Shown here piece after piece: positions 1-9,250 of a stretch of DNA of 64,000 bases. The DNA lies in contig NZ_JNNU01000004.1 in assembly GCF_000732195.1 (NCBI RefSeq), positions 248,001 to 312,000 on the forward strand, given 5' to 3'. This DNA is from Neorhizobium vignae. GTDB lineage: Bacteria; Pseudomonadota; Alphaproteobacteria; Rhizobiales; Rhizobiaceae. A program made the translations under genes and the position numbers. A model generated the notes under the pieces. It was not told the origin of the DNA and ran no database searches. It worked only from the letters and a program-made list of their open reading frames with translations. How positions within the stretch are numbered: the first letter of the stretch is position 1; each line of letters begins with the position of its first letter.

Positions 1-1
1 A

Positions 2-46
2 AAGCTCGCCGACAAGGACGGCAAAAGCAAACCCAGTACGAATTGA
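2..46 (+). CDS. 3' end of an unidentified plus-strand gene (partial)
   Basis: An open frame enters from the left edge and stops at TGA 44-46. It gives a hydrophilic lysine-rich tail ending KSKPSTN. A strong hairpin with T-runs follows about 24 bases later, as expected for the end of a transcript. Only 14 residues are visible, so the protein cannot be named. In related genomes a TPR-containing TadD protein often lies near tadC, but nothing here proves that. Confidence 0.35.
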   Translation, partial: KLADKDGKSKPSTN

Positions 47-69
47 TCGGGCTACCGTCATCCCAACAA

Positions 70-92
70 AAAACCGGCTTAGCGCCGGTTTT
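70..92. terminator. Bidirectional intrinsic terminator
   Basis: AAAACCGGC (70-78), loop TTAGC, GCCGGTTTT (84-92) form a perfect 9-bp stem. T-rich tracts follow on both strands: TTTTACTGTTTTT reading plus, and TTTTTTG reading minus. It can end both the gene entering from the left and the minus-strand tad transcript. Confidence 0.75.
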
Positions 93-127
93 ACTGTTTT
101 TGGGATGGGTCCTCCATCGCCACGCCC

Positions 128-199
128 TCAGATGAGGCGCGAGATCACCGTAATGATTCCACCGATCAGGACGAGGTTCACGCAAAGTCTTGCCAGCAT
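128..199 (-). CDS. Candidate 23-residue membrane peptide at the end of the tad operon
   Basis: On the minus strand, GGAGG (207-211) stands 7 bases before an ATG at 197-199. The ATG opens a 23-codon frame ending TGA at 128-130. The peptide starts MLARLCVNLVLIGG and is almost wholly hydrophobic up to a final R-L-I, enough for one membrane span. It lies between tadC and the bidirectional terminator, so it could be the last cistron of the pilus operon. The Shine-Dalgarno match is as good as for many genes here. No family is recognised, and chance occurrence cannot be excluded without conservation data. Confidence 0.45.
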   Translation of the reverse strand: MLARLCVNLVLIGGIITVISRLI

Positions 200-354
200 C
201 GGGTATCCTCCAAAATCATGTGGTGCTTCGATCCGCGTTCGTAAACGGACGGAATTTTCGCTCGATGGGAGGATATTGATGGATCGCCGCTGAATACGGT
301 CTGAAGCCGGAATTCAGGTGGCGTTCACCGTCGGCTCGGCGCCGGCCGGCTTTA

Positions 355-1329
355 TCAAAACTTGTCGGCGACCTGGATGCCGGCTGGGCCGAGAATGACA
401 GCAATCAGCACCGGCAGAAAGAACAGGATCATCGGCACGGTCAGCTTCGGCGGCAGGGCGGCGGCCTTCTTTTCCGCCTCGTTCATCCGCTCGTCGCGGC
501 CTTCCTGAGCAAGCACACGCAGCGCCGAGGCGATCGGCGTACCATAACGTTCGGCCTGGATCAGCGCCTGGGTAACAGCCCGGACGATATCGAGCTGGGT
601 GCGGATGCCGAGATTTTCGAGCGCGGTGCGGCGGTCCTGCAGGAAGGAGAGCTCGGCCGTCGTCAGCACCATTTCCTCGGCCAGCGGCGGCGATGCCTGC
701 GCCATTTCCTCGGCCACGCGGCGCATCGCCGCTTCCATGGAAATCCCCGACTCGACGCAGATCAGCATCAGGTCTAGCGCGTCGGGCCAGGCCCGCTTGA
801 TGGAAAGCTGGCGCTTCTTGACCCGGTTGGAAATGTAGATGTTCGGTGCATAAAAACCGATATAGGCGACGACGATCGCCGCCAGCATCCGGATCGGGAA
901 CGGCCGGGTGGCGAGGTTGCCAAGCACGAAAATCCAGACGATGGCGCCTGCGAGGAAAACGAAGGGCAGCAGGAACCGGGCCAGCAGGAACATGTTGAGG
1001 GCGTTCTGCGACCTCAGGCCGGCGGCACGAAGCCTGTTGACGGTGTTGTCGTCCACCAGCGCCTTGCGCAGATTGAAGCGCTCGACGATCTGCCGGACGG
1101 ACTGATTGTTCTGTGCGCGCAGCGAGGTCTTCGACTGTTCGGAATTCATGCGGGCGCGTTCGCGGGCGCGGATCTGTTCGCGCTCGGTGGAGACCGCCTT
1201 CATGCGCTTGTCGAGGTCTCCTTTTTCGAGGAACGGGCTCGCCAGCGTGTAGAGGGTCGCGAAAACCGCCACGGCCACCAGGATCGCCAGCAGTGTGGTC
1301 GGGTCGGTGAGCGTCGTTGCCAGTCCCAT
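355..1329 (-). CDS. tadC: Tad pilus inner-membrane platform protein TadC (CtpI)
   Basis: A 324-residue polytopic inner-membrane protein of the type II secretion F family. There is a hydrophobic N-terminal segment (about 13-33), a central pair of membrane spans (about 118-160), the T2SSF domain (about 180-310, with DALDLMLICVESGISMEAAM at its start) and a last span near the C-terminus (about 298-320). In Tad systems TadB and TadC form the platform on which the TadA ATPase drives Flp pilin assembly. The gene lies 12 bases after tadB at the distal end of the operon. The ATG at 1327-1329 fits the usual family length. Confidence 0.93.
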   Translation of the reverse strand: MGLATTLTDPTTLLAILVAVAVFATLYTLASPFLEKGDLDKRMKAVSTEREQIRARERARMNSEQSKTSLRAQNNQSVRQIVERFNLRKALVDDNTVNRLRAAGLRSQNALNMFLLARFLLPFVFLAGAIVWIFVLGNLATRPFPIRMLAAIVVAYIGFYAPNIYISNRVKKRQLSIKRAWPDALDLMLICVESGISMEAAMRRVAEEMAQASPPLAEEMVLTTAELSFLQDRRTALENLGIRTQLDIVRAVTQALIQAERYGTPIASALRVLAQEGRDERMNEAEKKAAALPPKLTVPMILFFLPVLIAVILGPAGIQVADKF

Positions 1330-1341
1330 CGCTCCGTCCCC

Positions 1342-2355
1342 TCAGATGTCGAAGTTGATCATGTTGCGCATGACGAAAATGCCGATCGACATCCAGACGC
1401 CGGACATCAAAAGGATCAGGTGCCCGCGCGGATCGGTGAAGATGATCGAGATGTACTGAGGCGAGGTGAGGTAGACGAGCAGCGAGACGATGAAGGGCAA
1501 AGCGCCGATGATCACGGCCGAAGCCTTGGCTTCCATCGACAAGGCCTGCACCTTGGCCTTCATCTTCCTGCGCTCGCGCAGCACCTTGGAAAGATTGCCG
1601 ATCGCTTCGGAAAGATTGCCGCCGGCCTGGCCCTGGAGGGTGATGACGATCGAGAAGAAATTCACTTCCGGCAGCGGCATGGTCATCATCATGCGCGAGC
1701 AGGCTTCCGGAATGCTCAAGCCCACCTGCTGGGATTCGATCACGCGGCGGAATTCCGTCTTCACCGGTTCCTGGCCGTCGGAAGCGATCAGCCGCATGGC
1801 ATCGTTGAGCGGCAGGCCGGATTTGATCGAGCGCACCATCACGTCGAGCGCGTTCGGAAATTCCTCGAGAAACTTGTTCTGGCGACGCTTGACCAGGAAA
1901 CCGATGATCCAGCGCGGCAGCCCGACCGAACTGACGAAGGCGGCACCGACGGCGGCAAGCAGCGGCAGGCCGGCGATCAGGGCCACAAGGAAAACGAAGA
2001 CGCCGAACAGGACACTGAACATATAGAAGCGGCCCATCGTCAGGGACAGGCCGGTCTGGGGGAGCCTTGCCTTCAAGCTGCCGTCGGCCATCTTCTTGTT
2101 CTTCTCTTCCTGCTTCTTCTCCAGGTCCTTGATCGAATCCTGCATGGACTTGCGGCGCTTGGAAAGCTCCTGCACGCGGTCACGCGCGGCCTTGACCTTG
2201 TTGAGATCGGTTTCCGCCGATTTCACCCGGTTGAGCCGGCTGTCGGCCTTCTTTTCCACTTCCATGCGAGAGAACAACAGCGCGTAACAGACCGCCGCCG
2301 CGGCGACCCCCACGAGGGCGATGATCGCCACGACGTTGATATCCAACCCGAACAT
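1342..2355 (-). CDS. tadB: Tad pilus inner-membrane platform protein TadB (CtpH)
   Basis: Second T2SSF-family platform protein, about 337 residues from the ATG at 2355. An upstream in-frame TTG at 2397 overlaps tadA coding sequence and is less likely. There is one N-terminal span, then a charged coiled-coil-like linker rich in K, E and D (about 30-85), membrane spans around 105-150, the F domain (about 165-290) and a C-terminal pair of spans. It pairs with TadC and contacts the ATPase TadA, encoded just upstream in the same operon. Confidence 0.93.
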   Translation of the reverse strand: MFGLDINVVAIIALVGVAAAAVCYALLFSRMEVEKKADSRLNRVKSAETDLNKVKAARDRVQELSKRRKSMQDSIKDLEKKQEEKNKKMADGSLKARLPQTGLSLTMGRFYMFSVLFGVFVFLVALIAGLPLLAAVGAAFVSSVGLPRWIIGFLVKRRQNKFLEEFPNALDVMVRSIKSGLPLNDAMRLIASDGQEPVKTEFRRVIESQQVGLSIPEACSRMMMTMPLPEVNFFSIVITLQGQAGGNLSEAIGNLSKVLRERRKMKAKVQALSMEAKASAVIIGALPFIVSLLVYLTSPQYISIIFTDPRGHLILLMSGVWMSIGIFVMRNMINFDI

Positions 2356-2368
2356 GGAACCCTGCTCC

Positions 2369-3856
2369 TCAGCTCTTGGTTTTTTCCATCGCGTCAAGCG
2401 CGGCAGAAAGGCGCTTTTCCTCGTTGTAATAACGGGCGCGGTCCCAGAAATGCGGCTTAACGATACCGGTCGACATGTGCTTGCCGATCAGGCGGCCATT
2501 GGCGTCCTCGCCGTCGATCTCGTAACGCATCAGGTCCTGGGTAATGATCACGTCGCCTTCCATGCCGACCACTTCGGTGATCTGGGTGATGCGGCGCGAA
2601 CCGTCGCGAAGGCGAGCCGCCTGGATGATGACATCGATCGAACCGGTGATGATCTCGCGCACGGTCTTTGCCGGCAGCGAATAACCGCCCATGGCAATCA
2701 TCGATTCCATACGGCTCAGGCATTCGCGCGGCGTGTTGGCGTGGATCGTGCCCATCGATCCGTCGTGCCCGGTGTTCATCGCCTGAAGCAGGTCGAAGAC
2801 TTCGGGTCCGCGCACTTCGCCGACGATGATGCGTTCGGGGCGCATGCGCAGGCAGTTCTTGACGAGGTCGCGCATGGTAATCTCGCCCTCGCCTTCGATG
2901 TTCGGCGGGCGGGTTTCGAGCCGGACCACATGCGGCTGCTGCAGCTGCAGTTCGGCGGTGTCCTCGCAGGTGATGACCCGCTCTTCCTTGTCGATATAGT
3001 TGGTCAGGCAGTTCAGCAGCGTCGTCTTGCCCGAACCGGTACCGCCGGAAATGACGATATTGCAGCGGACGCGGCCGATGACCTGCAGAAGCACGGCGCC
3101 TTCCGGCGTGATCGCGCCGAACTTGACGAGCTGGTCGAGGTTCAGCTTGTCCTTCTTGAACTTACGGATGGTGAGCGCCGGCCCGTCGATGGCGAGTGGC
3201 GGCGCGATGACGTTGACACGCGAACCATCCGGCAGGCGTGCGTCGCAGATCGGCGAAGATTCATCGACGCGGCGGCCGACCTGACTGACGATGCGCTGGC
3301 AGATCGACAGGAGCTGGGAATTGTCGCGGAAGCGGATTTCGGATTCGATCGTCTTGCCGGCGACTTCGATGAAGGTCTGTCCGGCGCCGTTGACCATGAT
3401 GTCGGAGATGTCGTCGCGGGCGAGCAGCGGCTCCAGCGGGCCGTAACCCAGAACGTCGTTGCAGATGTCCTCGAGCAGTTCCTCCTGCTCGGAGATCGAC
3501 ATCGCGAAGTTCTTGATGGTGATGATATCGTTGACGATATCGCGGATTTCCTCGCGCGCGCTCTCCGCATCGAGCTTGGCAAGCTGGGACAGGTCGATCG
3601 TATCGATCAGCGCCGAGAAGACCTGGCTTTTGGTGTCGTAATAGAGTTCCGTGCGCGCCGGGCGCTTGCGGGCTGCGGATTGCGGCGCGAGCGGCGGCGG
3701 AGAGACCTGCTGCCGCTGGGTAACCGGATCGCGCACCGGCTCGGCAAGGACTTCCGGAGCGGCGGACCGCGCCGCGGCAGGCGCAGGTGCAGCCGGCAGC
3801 GGCGGCGCTACGCTGCCGCTCTTCCCAAATCCCTCGTTTCCGCGTTTTCCAAACAT
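2369..3856 (-). CDS. tadA: Tad pilus assembly ATPase TadA/CpaF (CtpG)
   Basis: A 495-residue hexameric secretion ATPase of the VirB11/PulE family that powers Flp pilus extension from the cytoplasm. The first 65 residues are a Pro/Ala-rich disordered leader. The N-terminal domain spans about 70-240. The Walker A motif [10 protein letters not shown] is at about 270-279, Walker [10 protein letters not shown] at about 342-350, and the His-box with [13 protein letters not shown] follows at about 364-376. An AGGAAA ribosome site precedes the ATG. It sits between tadZ and tadB in the standard ctp order. Confidence 0.96.
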   Translation of the reverse strand: MFGKRGNEGFGKSGSVAPPLPAAPAPAAARSAAPEVLAEPVRDPVTQRQQVSPPPLAPQSAARKRPARTELYYDTKSQVFSALIDTIDLSQLAKLDAESAREEIRDIVNDIITIKNFAMSISEQEELLEDICNDVLGYGPLEPLLARDDISDIMVNGAGQTFIEVAGKTIESEIRFRDNSQLLSICQRIVSQVGRRVDESSPICDARLPDGSRVNVIAPPLAIDGPALTIRKFKKDKLNLDQLVKFGAITPEGAVLLQVIGRVRCNIVISGGTGSGKTTLLNCLTNYIDKEERVITCEDTAELQLQQPHVVRLETRPPNIEGEGEITMRDLVKNCLRMRPERIIVGEVRGPEVFDLLQAMNTGHDGSMGTIHANTPRECLSRMESMIAMGGYSLPAKTVREIITGSIDVIIQAARLRDGSRRITQITEVVGMEGDVIITQDLMRYEIDGEDANGRLIGKHMSTGIVKPHFWDRARYYNEEKRLSAALDAMEKTKS

Positions 3857-3871
3857 ACCGGTTTCCTGGTG

Positions 3872-5167
3872 TTATGCCTTCTTGCGCCCGAGCATGCCGA
3901 GCATCTTGCCGAGGCCACCCTTCTTCACCTTCTTCATGGCGACGCGACCCGTGACGATGTGGGCGATCTGGGAGAAGGTTTCGGCGATAGGCGACTTGGC
4001 GTCGATTTCGGAGATCATCCGGCCGCTATTGGCGGCATTGCCGAACAACAGCACGTCGAACGGCAGGATGGCGATCGGTTCGATCTCCAATGGTTCGATG
4101 AAATCGTTCGGAGCGATCTCCGGTCGTTTCGGCATGCCGACCTGGTTGAGGATCAGATGCGGTGCACGGTCGTTCGGGCGAAGCTTCTTCAACGCATCGA
4201 TCATGTTCTTGGTATTGCGCAGGTTGGCGAGATCGGGAACCGCGCAGATCACCACCTCGTCGACCTCCGACAGAACCGCCCGCGTCCATTCCGTCCAGCC
4301 ATGCGGGACATCCAGAACGGCCATCGGCGCGCTGCGCTGCAGAAGCTCGATGATCGGCGTGAAGGCGTTGCGATCGAAATCATAGGCGCGATCGAGCAGC
4401 GAGGGAGCCGCCAGCAGCGAGAGATGCTCGGAGCACTTGGTCAGAAGGCGATCGAGGAAGACCTCGTCCAGGCGCTCCGGCGCGAAGACGGCTTCCGCAA
4501 TGCCCTGGGCCGGATCCTGGTCGAAATCGATATTGGCGGTGCCGAAGGGAAGATCGAGATCGGCGAGGATGGTTTCGGTCGAGAAGAGGTTCGAAATGCC
4601 GAAGGCGCAGTTATGCGCGATGGTCGAGGCGCCGACGCCGCCCTTGGCACCAATGAAGGCGATCGATTTGCCGAGCGGCTCGGCTTCAGGATCCACGAAG
4701 ATCGCCGAGATCGAAGCCAGCATGTCAGGCATCTGCACCGGGCCGACAAGGTATTCGGAAATGCCGTTGCGGATCAGCTCGCGATAGAGCGAAATGTCAT
4801 TGTAGCGGCCGACGACGATGACCCTGGTCGAGGGGTCGCACACTTCCGCAAGCGGCGTGAGCTCGTGGAGCAGGTTCTTCGGCTCGGCATCGGTTTCCAG
4901 GATGATGAGGTTGGGGGTCGGGGTGGACGAAAACATGTTGGCGGCCGCACTGGTGCCGCCGATGGTCACACGCAGATTGACCTTGGCCATGCGGCGATCA
5001 CGGGCCATGCGGTCCATCATGCGCTGCATCCCGTCGCTTTCGCAGAAGGAATGGATAGAGATGCGCGGCAGCGGGCGCAGCGCGTCGAAATCGCCCGGGC
5101 GATCGGCGTCCTCGGCAAACCCTTCACCCTGGCCGGGAGTGCGGATTTCGTAGTTGATCGCGCTCAT
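3872..5167 (-). CDS. tadZ: Pilus assembly ATPase-like localisation protein TadZ/CpaE (CtpF)
   Basis: A 431-residue MinD/ParA-superfamily protein with an atypical N-terminal receiver-like domain (about 60-155) and a C-terminal ATPase fold (about 165-400). The deviant Walker A is AKGGVGAST at about 174-182. TadZ/CpaE proteins place the Tad machine in the cell, often at a pole. GGAG lies 8 bases before the ATG. The lysine-rich C-terminus (KKVKKGG, then GRKKA) may contact membrane or partner. The gene lies between cpaD and tadA. Confidence 0.92.
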   Translation of the reverse strand: MSAINYEIRTPGQGEGFAEDADRPGDFDALRPLPRISIHSFCESDGMQRMMDRMARDRRMAKVNLRVTIGGTSAAANMFSSTPTPNLIILETDAEPKNLLHELTPLAEVCDPSTRVIVVGRYNDISLYRELIRNGISEYLVGPVQMPDMLASISAIFVDPEAEPLGKSIAFIGAKGGVGASTIAHNCAFGISNLFSTETILADLDLPFGTANIDFDQDPAQGIAEAVFAPERLDEVFLDRLLTKCSEHLSLLAAPSLLDRAYDFDRNAFTPIIELLQRSAPMAVLDVPHGWTEWTRAVLSEVDEVVICAVPDLANLRNTKNMIDALKKLRPNDRAPHLILNQVGMPKRPEIAPNDFIEPLEIEPIAILPFDVLLFGNAANSGRMISEIDAKSPIAETFSQIAHIVTGRVAMKKVKKGGLGKMLGMLGRKKA

Positions 5168-5188
5168 CGTGTTCTCCGGTTCACTGGC

Positions 5189-5869
5189 TTACGGCGTCGT
5201 CGTGGCGGTGCCGCCGGTGCGGTAGTCGCTGATGACCTTGGCGCGCTGGGTGGCGTCGATCGGTGTGATGGCCCGCGGGGCGATGAGGTCCGTGGGATTG
5301 GCAACCTGGGCTGCAAGATTGTTCTGGCTGGCGCAGCCGAAATTGTACCAGTTCTTGTTGCCGAACGTGTTGTCCGACAGGTCTGCCGGCCACTCGCCGC
5401 ACTGGCCGGTCATCGCCTTGGTCGTCACGTAGGAAAGCCGGATCGGCGCTGCATCGCCATTCGGCGAGGCAGCGTAGCTGCTCATCAGTATCCGCTGCGT
5501 CTTGATGCCGGAACGCGTCAGCTCGCGGCGGATATCGCCCGCCAGATGCTGGGCTGCACCGGAATTATACGAGCCGGACGGCACCTGGATCTGCATCACG
5601 CCGGCCGGCGACGCCATGAAGTTCTGCGCAAATCCCTTGACCGTATCCCGCATCCCGGTCGACAGGCGGACATCACCCGAGGCGATCGGAATATCGAGGG
5701 TCGACTGGCCTTCCGCCAACACGATCGGATGCCGGGTGCGATAGTCGTCGGGGATGGAGCCCGTGGTGAGCTGGCTGTTGCCGCAGGCCGACAGGAGCAG
5801 GCCGGATACGGCAAGCGCCATGGCTGCGGCGACCCCGCTGCGACGGGGCCTGGTTACACCCTTGGTCAT
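5189..5869 (-). CDS. cpaD: Tad pilus lipoprotein CpaD (CtpE)
   Basis: About 226 residues. After a basic N-terminus (MTKGVTRPRR) comes a hydrophobic stretch and the lipobox LLSAC, so this is an exported lipoprotein. The mature part matches the CpaD pilus-biogenesis family, which assists the secretin at the outer membrane. I chose the ATG at 5869 because AGGACAGGA lies just upstream and it gives a normal signal peptide. An in-frame ATG at 5914, a few bases after the cpaC stop, would add 15 residues. Confidence 0.85.
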   Translation of the reverse strand: MTKGVTRPRRSGVAAAMALAVSGLLLSACGNSQLTTGSIPDDYRTRHPIVLAEGQSTLDIPIASGDVRLSTGMRDTVKGFAQNFMASPAGVMQIQVPSGSYNSGAAQHLAGDIRRELTRSGIKTQRILMSSYAASPNGDAAPIRLSYVTTKAMTGQCGEWPADLSDNTFGNKNWYNFGCASQNNLAAQVANPTDLIAPRAITPIDATQRAKVISDYRTGGTATTTP

Positions 5870-5920
5870 GGCATCCTGTCCTTCGGCCGAGATTTTCTGG
5901 GTTTCAATGTCCATGACCGC

Positions 5921-7462
5921 TCACTTGTAGATAAAGCCTACGGCGCCGTGATACTGGCCCGCCGCGACGGGTTCCTTGCGGCCGTAGATCTTGTTGACGC
6001 GGTTCAGGAAGAAGGTCGCGGCATCGTTTTCCGGATTGAAGTTGTCGTCCGGCCGGGCGATCTCGTTGCGCGCAACGGGACGGACCAGATAAGGCGTCGC
6101 GATGATCACGAGTTCGGTTTCGTTGCGGATAAAGTCCTTGCTGCGGAAAAGCGTGCCGAACACCGGGACCTTGGAAATGCCCGGAAGGCCGGACATTGCC
6201 TGTCGGACATTGTCCTGCACCAGGCCGGCGATCACGATGGAGCCGCCGGATGGCAATTCGACCGTGGTCGAAGCCTCGCGCTTGCGGATCGACATATAGG
6301 TATTGCCTGGAACCCGCAGCGAAGCACCATTGCCCGTCACGGCAGAACCTTCGTAAGTCGGCTCCGATACGTTGGTTTCGATCACCAGGCTGATTCGCCC
6401 GGGCGACAGAACGACGGGCTTGAAGTTCAGTTCGATGCCATAGTCTACCGTGTCGACCGTCTGCGTGACAGTGCCTTCCTGCCCATCGACTTCCTGCTGG
6501 CCTGGCAAGCGGTATTCGCCGCCTACATAAAATTTCGCCTGCTGGCCGGAAATGGCGGTCAGGCTGGGTTCGGCAAGCGTGCGCATGACGCCTGCCTGTT
6601 CCATGGCGTTCATGTAAGTCGAAAGGCCGACATTGCCTATGTTGCCGGACAAGACGCCTTGAGCAGCCAGGCCGACGGCGTTTCCAAGATTGGCGGGGTT
6701 GGCAAAGGAAATCGAGCCTTTGGGGCCGGTCACAGAGCCATTGAACCCGAGCTGCTTCAGCACCTGCCGGCTGACTTCCGCAACCGTCACCTTGAGCGTG
6801 ACCTGGTCCTCGCCTTCGATCGTCAGAAGGTTGACGATCTGGGACTGCTGTCGAGCCTCGGCGAAGATATCCGCGTCGCCGTTATTGCCCTGGGCCGTAA
6901 TATTCCGGGTGGTCGCCTCACCGCCCTTGAGGAAGGCGGTGGTCAGCTTTTCCGCCTGCGCCGAATCCTGCGGCGTCCTGACGCTGCCTGACAGAACGAT
7001 GTTGTCCGAGATGATCTCGACCTTGATGTTCGATTCCGGGAGGAACCGGCTAAGGTTCTGCTCGAGACCGGAAATATCCCGCTCGATTGCCACGTCCAGG
7101 CTGACGATTTCCTCGCCGTTGGGTCCGAAGACGAAGATGTTGGTCTGGCCAACGGTCTTGCCGAACAGATAGATGCGACGCGAAGTGCGCGTCACCGCGT
7201 CAGCCATGCTTGGGTCGGCCACCAGAATGTCGTGGGCGTCGGATGGCAGGTCGACGACTAGGGCCTTGTTGAGGCCGAGTTGAAGCCGTTTGCGTATTCC
7301 AGGCCCGCCTTCGGTGATGCGGACGACGCTGTTTTCGGCCGCCAAGGCTTGCGCCGGCCGAAGGCTGATCGGGACGATATTCAGCGAAACGCCGGAAAAG
7401 GCGAGGCAAAAAGCCATGCCTGCCGCTACCGAGCTACGAATCTTGTGTTTCAGACTGTTCAC
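5921..7462 (-). CDS. cpaC: Outer-membrane secretin of the Tad pilus, CpaC/RcpA (CtpD)
   Basis: About 513 residues from a GTG at 7462 with GGAG 8 bases upstream. The longer in-frame ATG at 7561 would overlap 86 bases of cpaB with an implausible Arg-rich leader. A signal peptide (about 10-45) is followed by the pilus N-terminal domain, in which KALVVDLPSDAHDILVADP begins, a BON-like region, and the secretin domain with its VPVFGTLF segment. It forms the outer-membrane pore for the Flp pilus. A stand-alone copy of its N-terminal domain type is encoded at 9654. Confidence 0.93.
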   Translation of the reverse strand: MNSLKHKIRSSVAAGMAFCLAFSGVSLNIVPISLRPAQALAAENSVVRITEGGPGIRKRLQLGLNKALVVDLPSDAHDILVADPSMADAVTRTSRRIYLFGKTVGQTNIFVFGPNGEEIVSLDVAIERDISGLEQNLSRFLPESNIKVEIISDNIVLSGSVRTPQDSAQAEKLTTAFLKGGEATTRNITAQGNNGDADIFAEARQQSQIVNLLTIEGEDQVTLKVTVAEVSRQVLKQLGFNGSVTGPKGSISFANPANLGNAVGLAAQGVLSGNIGNVGLSTYMNAMEQAGVMRTLAEPSLTAISGQQAKFYVGGEYRLPGQQEVDGQEGTVTQTVDTVDYGIELNFKPVVLSPGRISLVIETNVSEPTYEGSAVTGNGASLRVPGNTYMSIRKREASTTVELPSGGSIVIAGLVQDNVRQAMSGLPGISKVPVFGTLFRSKDFIRNETELVIIATPYLVRPVARNEIARPDDNFNPENDAATFFLNRVNKIYGRKEPVAAGQYHGAVGFIYK

Positions 7463-7475
7463 TTGAGCGCTCCGT

Positions 7476-8288
7476 TCATTTCGCCTGCACCGCCGTCGCC
7501 GTGCTCTTGACGATCGCCCCCGATTTGATGACCTGGATATCCGCCTTGCCATCACCCCCATGCAGCAAATAGTCCGGGGCTACCGTGTCGCTTTCCTGCG
7601 AGTCGGCGACCGAGCGCAGCGCGAGCGTCAGCCTCTGAGCCATCTGCTGGGCAACGGCGATGACCTTTGCCTGATCCGGCGTCAGTTCCAGCGTCGCTGT
7701 CGTGCCGACGACGGATTTCTTGCCGTCCTCGCTCTCCTGGACCTGCTGGTCGATCGCGAGGACGCGGACGTTGCTCAGGATGTTTTCGGTAATGTAGTTG
7801 CCGTTATCCTTGTTCTCCCGCACCATGATGATGTCGACGCGATCATTCGGCAGCACGAAGCCGCCGGCGCCGGTCGCAACCGAGATCTCGGTAGCCACAG
7901 CCCGTTTTCCGGATGGCAGCAGCGAGGACATGATCCGGCTGGATGAATCAGCGATCTTCTCGGCCCGCATCGGCTCGCCCTTGAACATCGGCATGCGGAC
8001 AACGACGCCCTGAAGCTCGGTCATGGCGTTCGGGCGCGTGGAATCGGTAATGAATCCATCGACGATGCCGCTCGAGGGCCAGGACATCCATGCCATCGAC
8101 TTGTCGTTCAACCGGCTGCCCACGGGCAGGTTCTCGGCCGTAACGAGCACCTTGACCGTCGGCTCCTTCTGGATGACGGTTTCCACCAGTTCGGGTGCCT
8201 TGGTGCCGGAAAGGCGCATGGCAATCATGCCGGCGAGGCCCGCCGCCACCACGGCAACCGCTAGAATAATGATACGGGTGGGCTTCAT
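7476..8288 (-). CDS. cpaB: Flp pilus assembly protein CpaB/RcpC (CtpC)
   Basis: About 270 residues from MKPTRII, chosen because AAGGA precedes it by 6 bases; an ATG two codons earlier abuts the same site. One N-terminal membrane span (about 5-25) is followed by a SAF domain (about 50-115) and the RcpC region. CpaB anchors or stabilises the secretin complex in the periplasm. It ends 13 bases before the GTG of cpaC. Confidence 0.92.
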   Translation of the reverse strand: MKPTRIIILAVAVVAAGLAGMIAMRLSGTKAPELVETVIQKEPTVKVLVTAENLPVGSRLNDKSMAWMSWPSSGIVDGFITDSTRPNAMTELQGVVVRMPMFKGEPMRAEKIADSSSRIMSSLLPSGKRAVATEISVATGAGGFVLPNDRVDIIMVRENKDNGNYITENILSNVRVLAIDQQVQESEDGKKSVVGTTATLELTPDQAKVIAVAQQMAQRLTLALRSVADSQESDTVAPDYLLHGGDGKADIQVIKSGAIVKSTATAVQAK

Positions 8289-8401
8289 GGCCATTCCTTG
8301 AGGGAACACTAACTTCCCGGAGAATGGCCTCCAATGGTGTAATTATAGTTAATGAGACGCTTACAATTCTGGTTAACGCGATCTTTCAATCGCTGAAACC
8401 T

Positions 8402-8920
8402 TTATTGAAACGCCTTCATGGCCAGGAGATGGATCGGTGCCTGCTCGAAGGTCAGGAAGCCCGCGATCGCGATGGCGATCCCATAGGGGATCTTCTTGGC
8501 ATTGATGAGGGATGGCGGGAGGGGAATACCCATGGCCATGACCGAGCCCGCCTGCGAGCGCAGGAGGAGGAAAACGAGGGTCACAGCGCCACCGACATAA
8601 CCGACCGTGACCAGGAATACGAGAAGCGAGTGATTGAAGCCAAACCAGATCGCGGCCGCGGTCAGTAGCTTTGCGTCGCCGCCGCCCATGACGTTCAAGG
8701 CGAATAGCGCAAAACAGACGCCGAACACGGCAAGGCCTGCGACGAGGTTCATGCCGATCTCCGGCCATGCGAGACCTGAGAGCGGCGCGAGAACCACGAA
8801 GGAGGCCAGAATTACCCCTGATACCCGATTCGGGATCGTCATGCTGACGAGATCCGAAATGGCGGCAAACGCCAGGCAAAGCGGCAGGATTGTAAGAATG
8901 GCCAGAGTGATCACGATCAT
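8402..8920 (-). CDS. cpaA: Prepilin peptidase CpaA/TadV (CtpB)
   Basis: A 172-residue polytopic aspartic peptidase of the A24 family. The two catalytic Asp regions are present: AISDLVSMTIPN near residue 20-32 and the GGGDAKLLTA motif near 75-85. It removes the leader of the Flp pilin encoded upstream and of the TadE-like pseudopilins encoded divergently. It lies 135 bases after the pilin gene. The gap to cpaB is about 110 bases, AT-rich (around 8325-8400), and could hold a processing site or a second promoter. Confidence 0.92.
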   Translation of the reverse strand: MIVITLAILTILPLCLAFAAISDLVSMTIPNRVSGVILASFVVLAPLSGLAWPEIGMNLVAGLAVFGVCFALFALNVMGGGDAKLLTAAAIWFGFNHSLLVFLVTVGYVGGAVTLVFLLLRSQAGSVMAMGIPLPPSLINAKKIPYGIAIAIAGFLTFEQAPIHLLAMKAFQ

Positions 8921-9055
8921 TGGTGAACCACCGCCTCTGTCAGGTTTTACACGGGCAAGGTTCTTACGATCCGCAATCCTTGCTGAAATATAAAATAAGG
9001 CGAAGCCGCCCCGATGATGATCGAGCCGGCTCCAGCAAACTTATCACGACTGCAA

Positions 9056-9250
9056 TCAGCAGGTCATGCCGCTGGCGGTGCAAGAAGCAGTCATCTTGCC
9101 GGAAATGGCGCTGAAGGTGTTATCCAGCGTGTTACCGAGAGTGGTAGCACCAGCGATCAGGGCAACTGAGATGAGTGCTGCGATAAGGCCATACTCGATG
9201 GCGGTCGCACCAGACTCATCTTTCATAAAACGAGCGAAAATCTTGGTCAT
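9056..9250 (-). CDS. ctpA: Flp/Fap-type major pilin (CtpA)
   Basis: A 64-residue type IVb prepilin. The leader MTKIFARFMKDESG ends at the glycine cut by the prepilin peptidase. The mature protein starts ATAIEYGLIAALIS, the Flp motif with Glu at position 5 and Tyr at 6. The C-terminus carries two cysteines (ASCTASGMTC), which could form a small disulfide loop. GGAG lies 9-10 bases before the ATG. As the first gene of the minus-strand operon it needs much higher expression than the rest. Confidence 0.95.
   Translation of the reverse strand: MTKIFARFMKDESGATAIEYGLIAALISVALIAGATTLGNTLDNTFSAISGKMTASCTASGMTC

Noticed and set aside
2321-6991. A 1556-codon open frame on the plus strand across tadB, tadA, tadZ, cpaD and cpaC.
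   Set aside because: It is antisense to five well-identified pilus genes, has no ribosome site and gives a His/Asp/Arg-rich product with no domains. Long stop-free antisense frames are expected from the GC-rich codon pattern.
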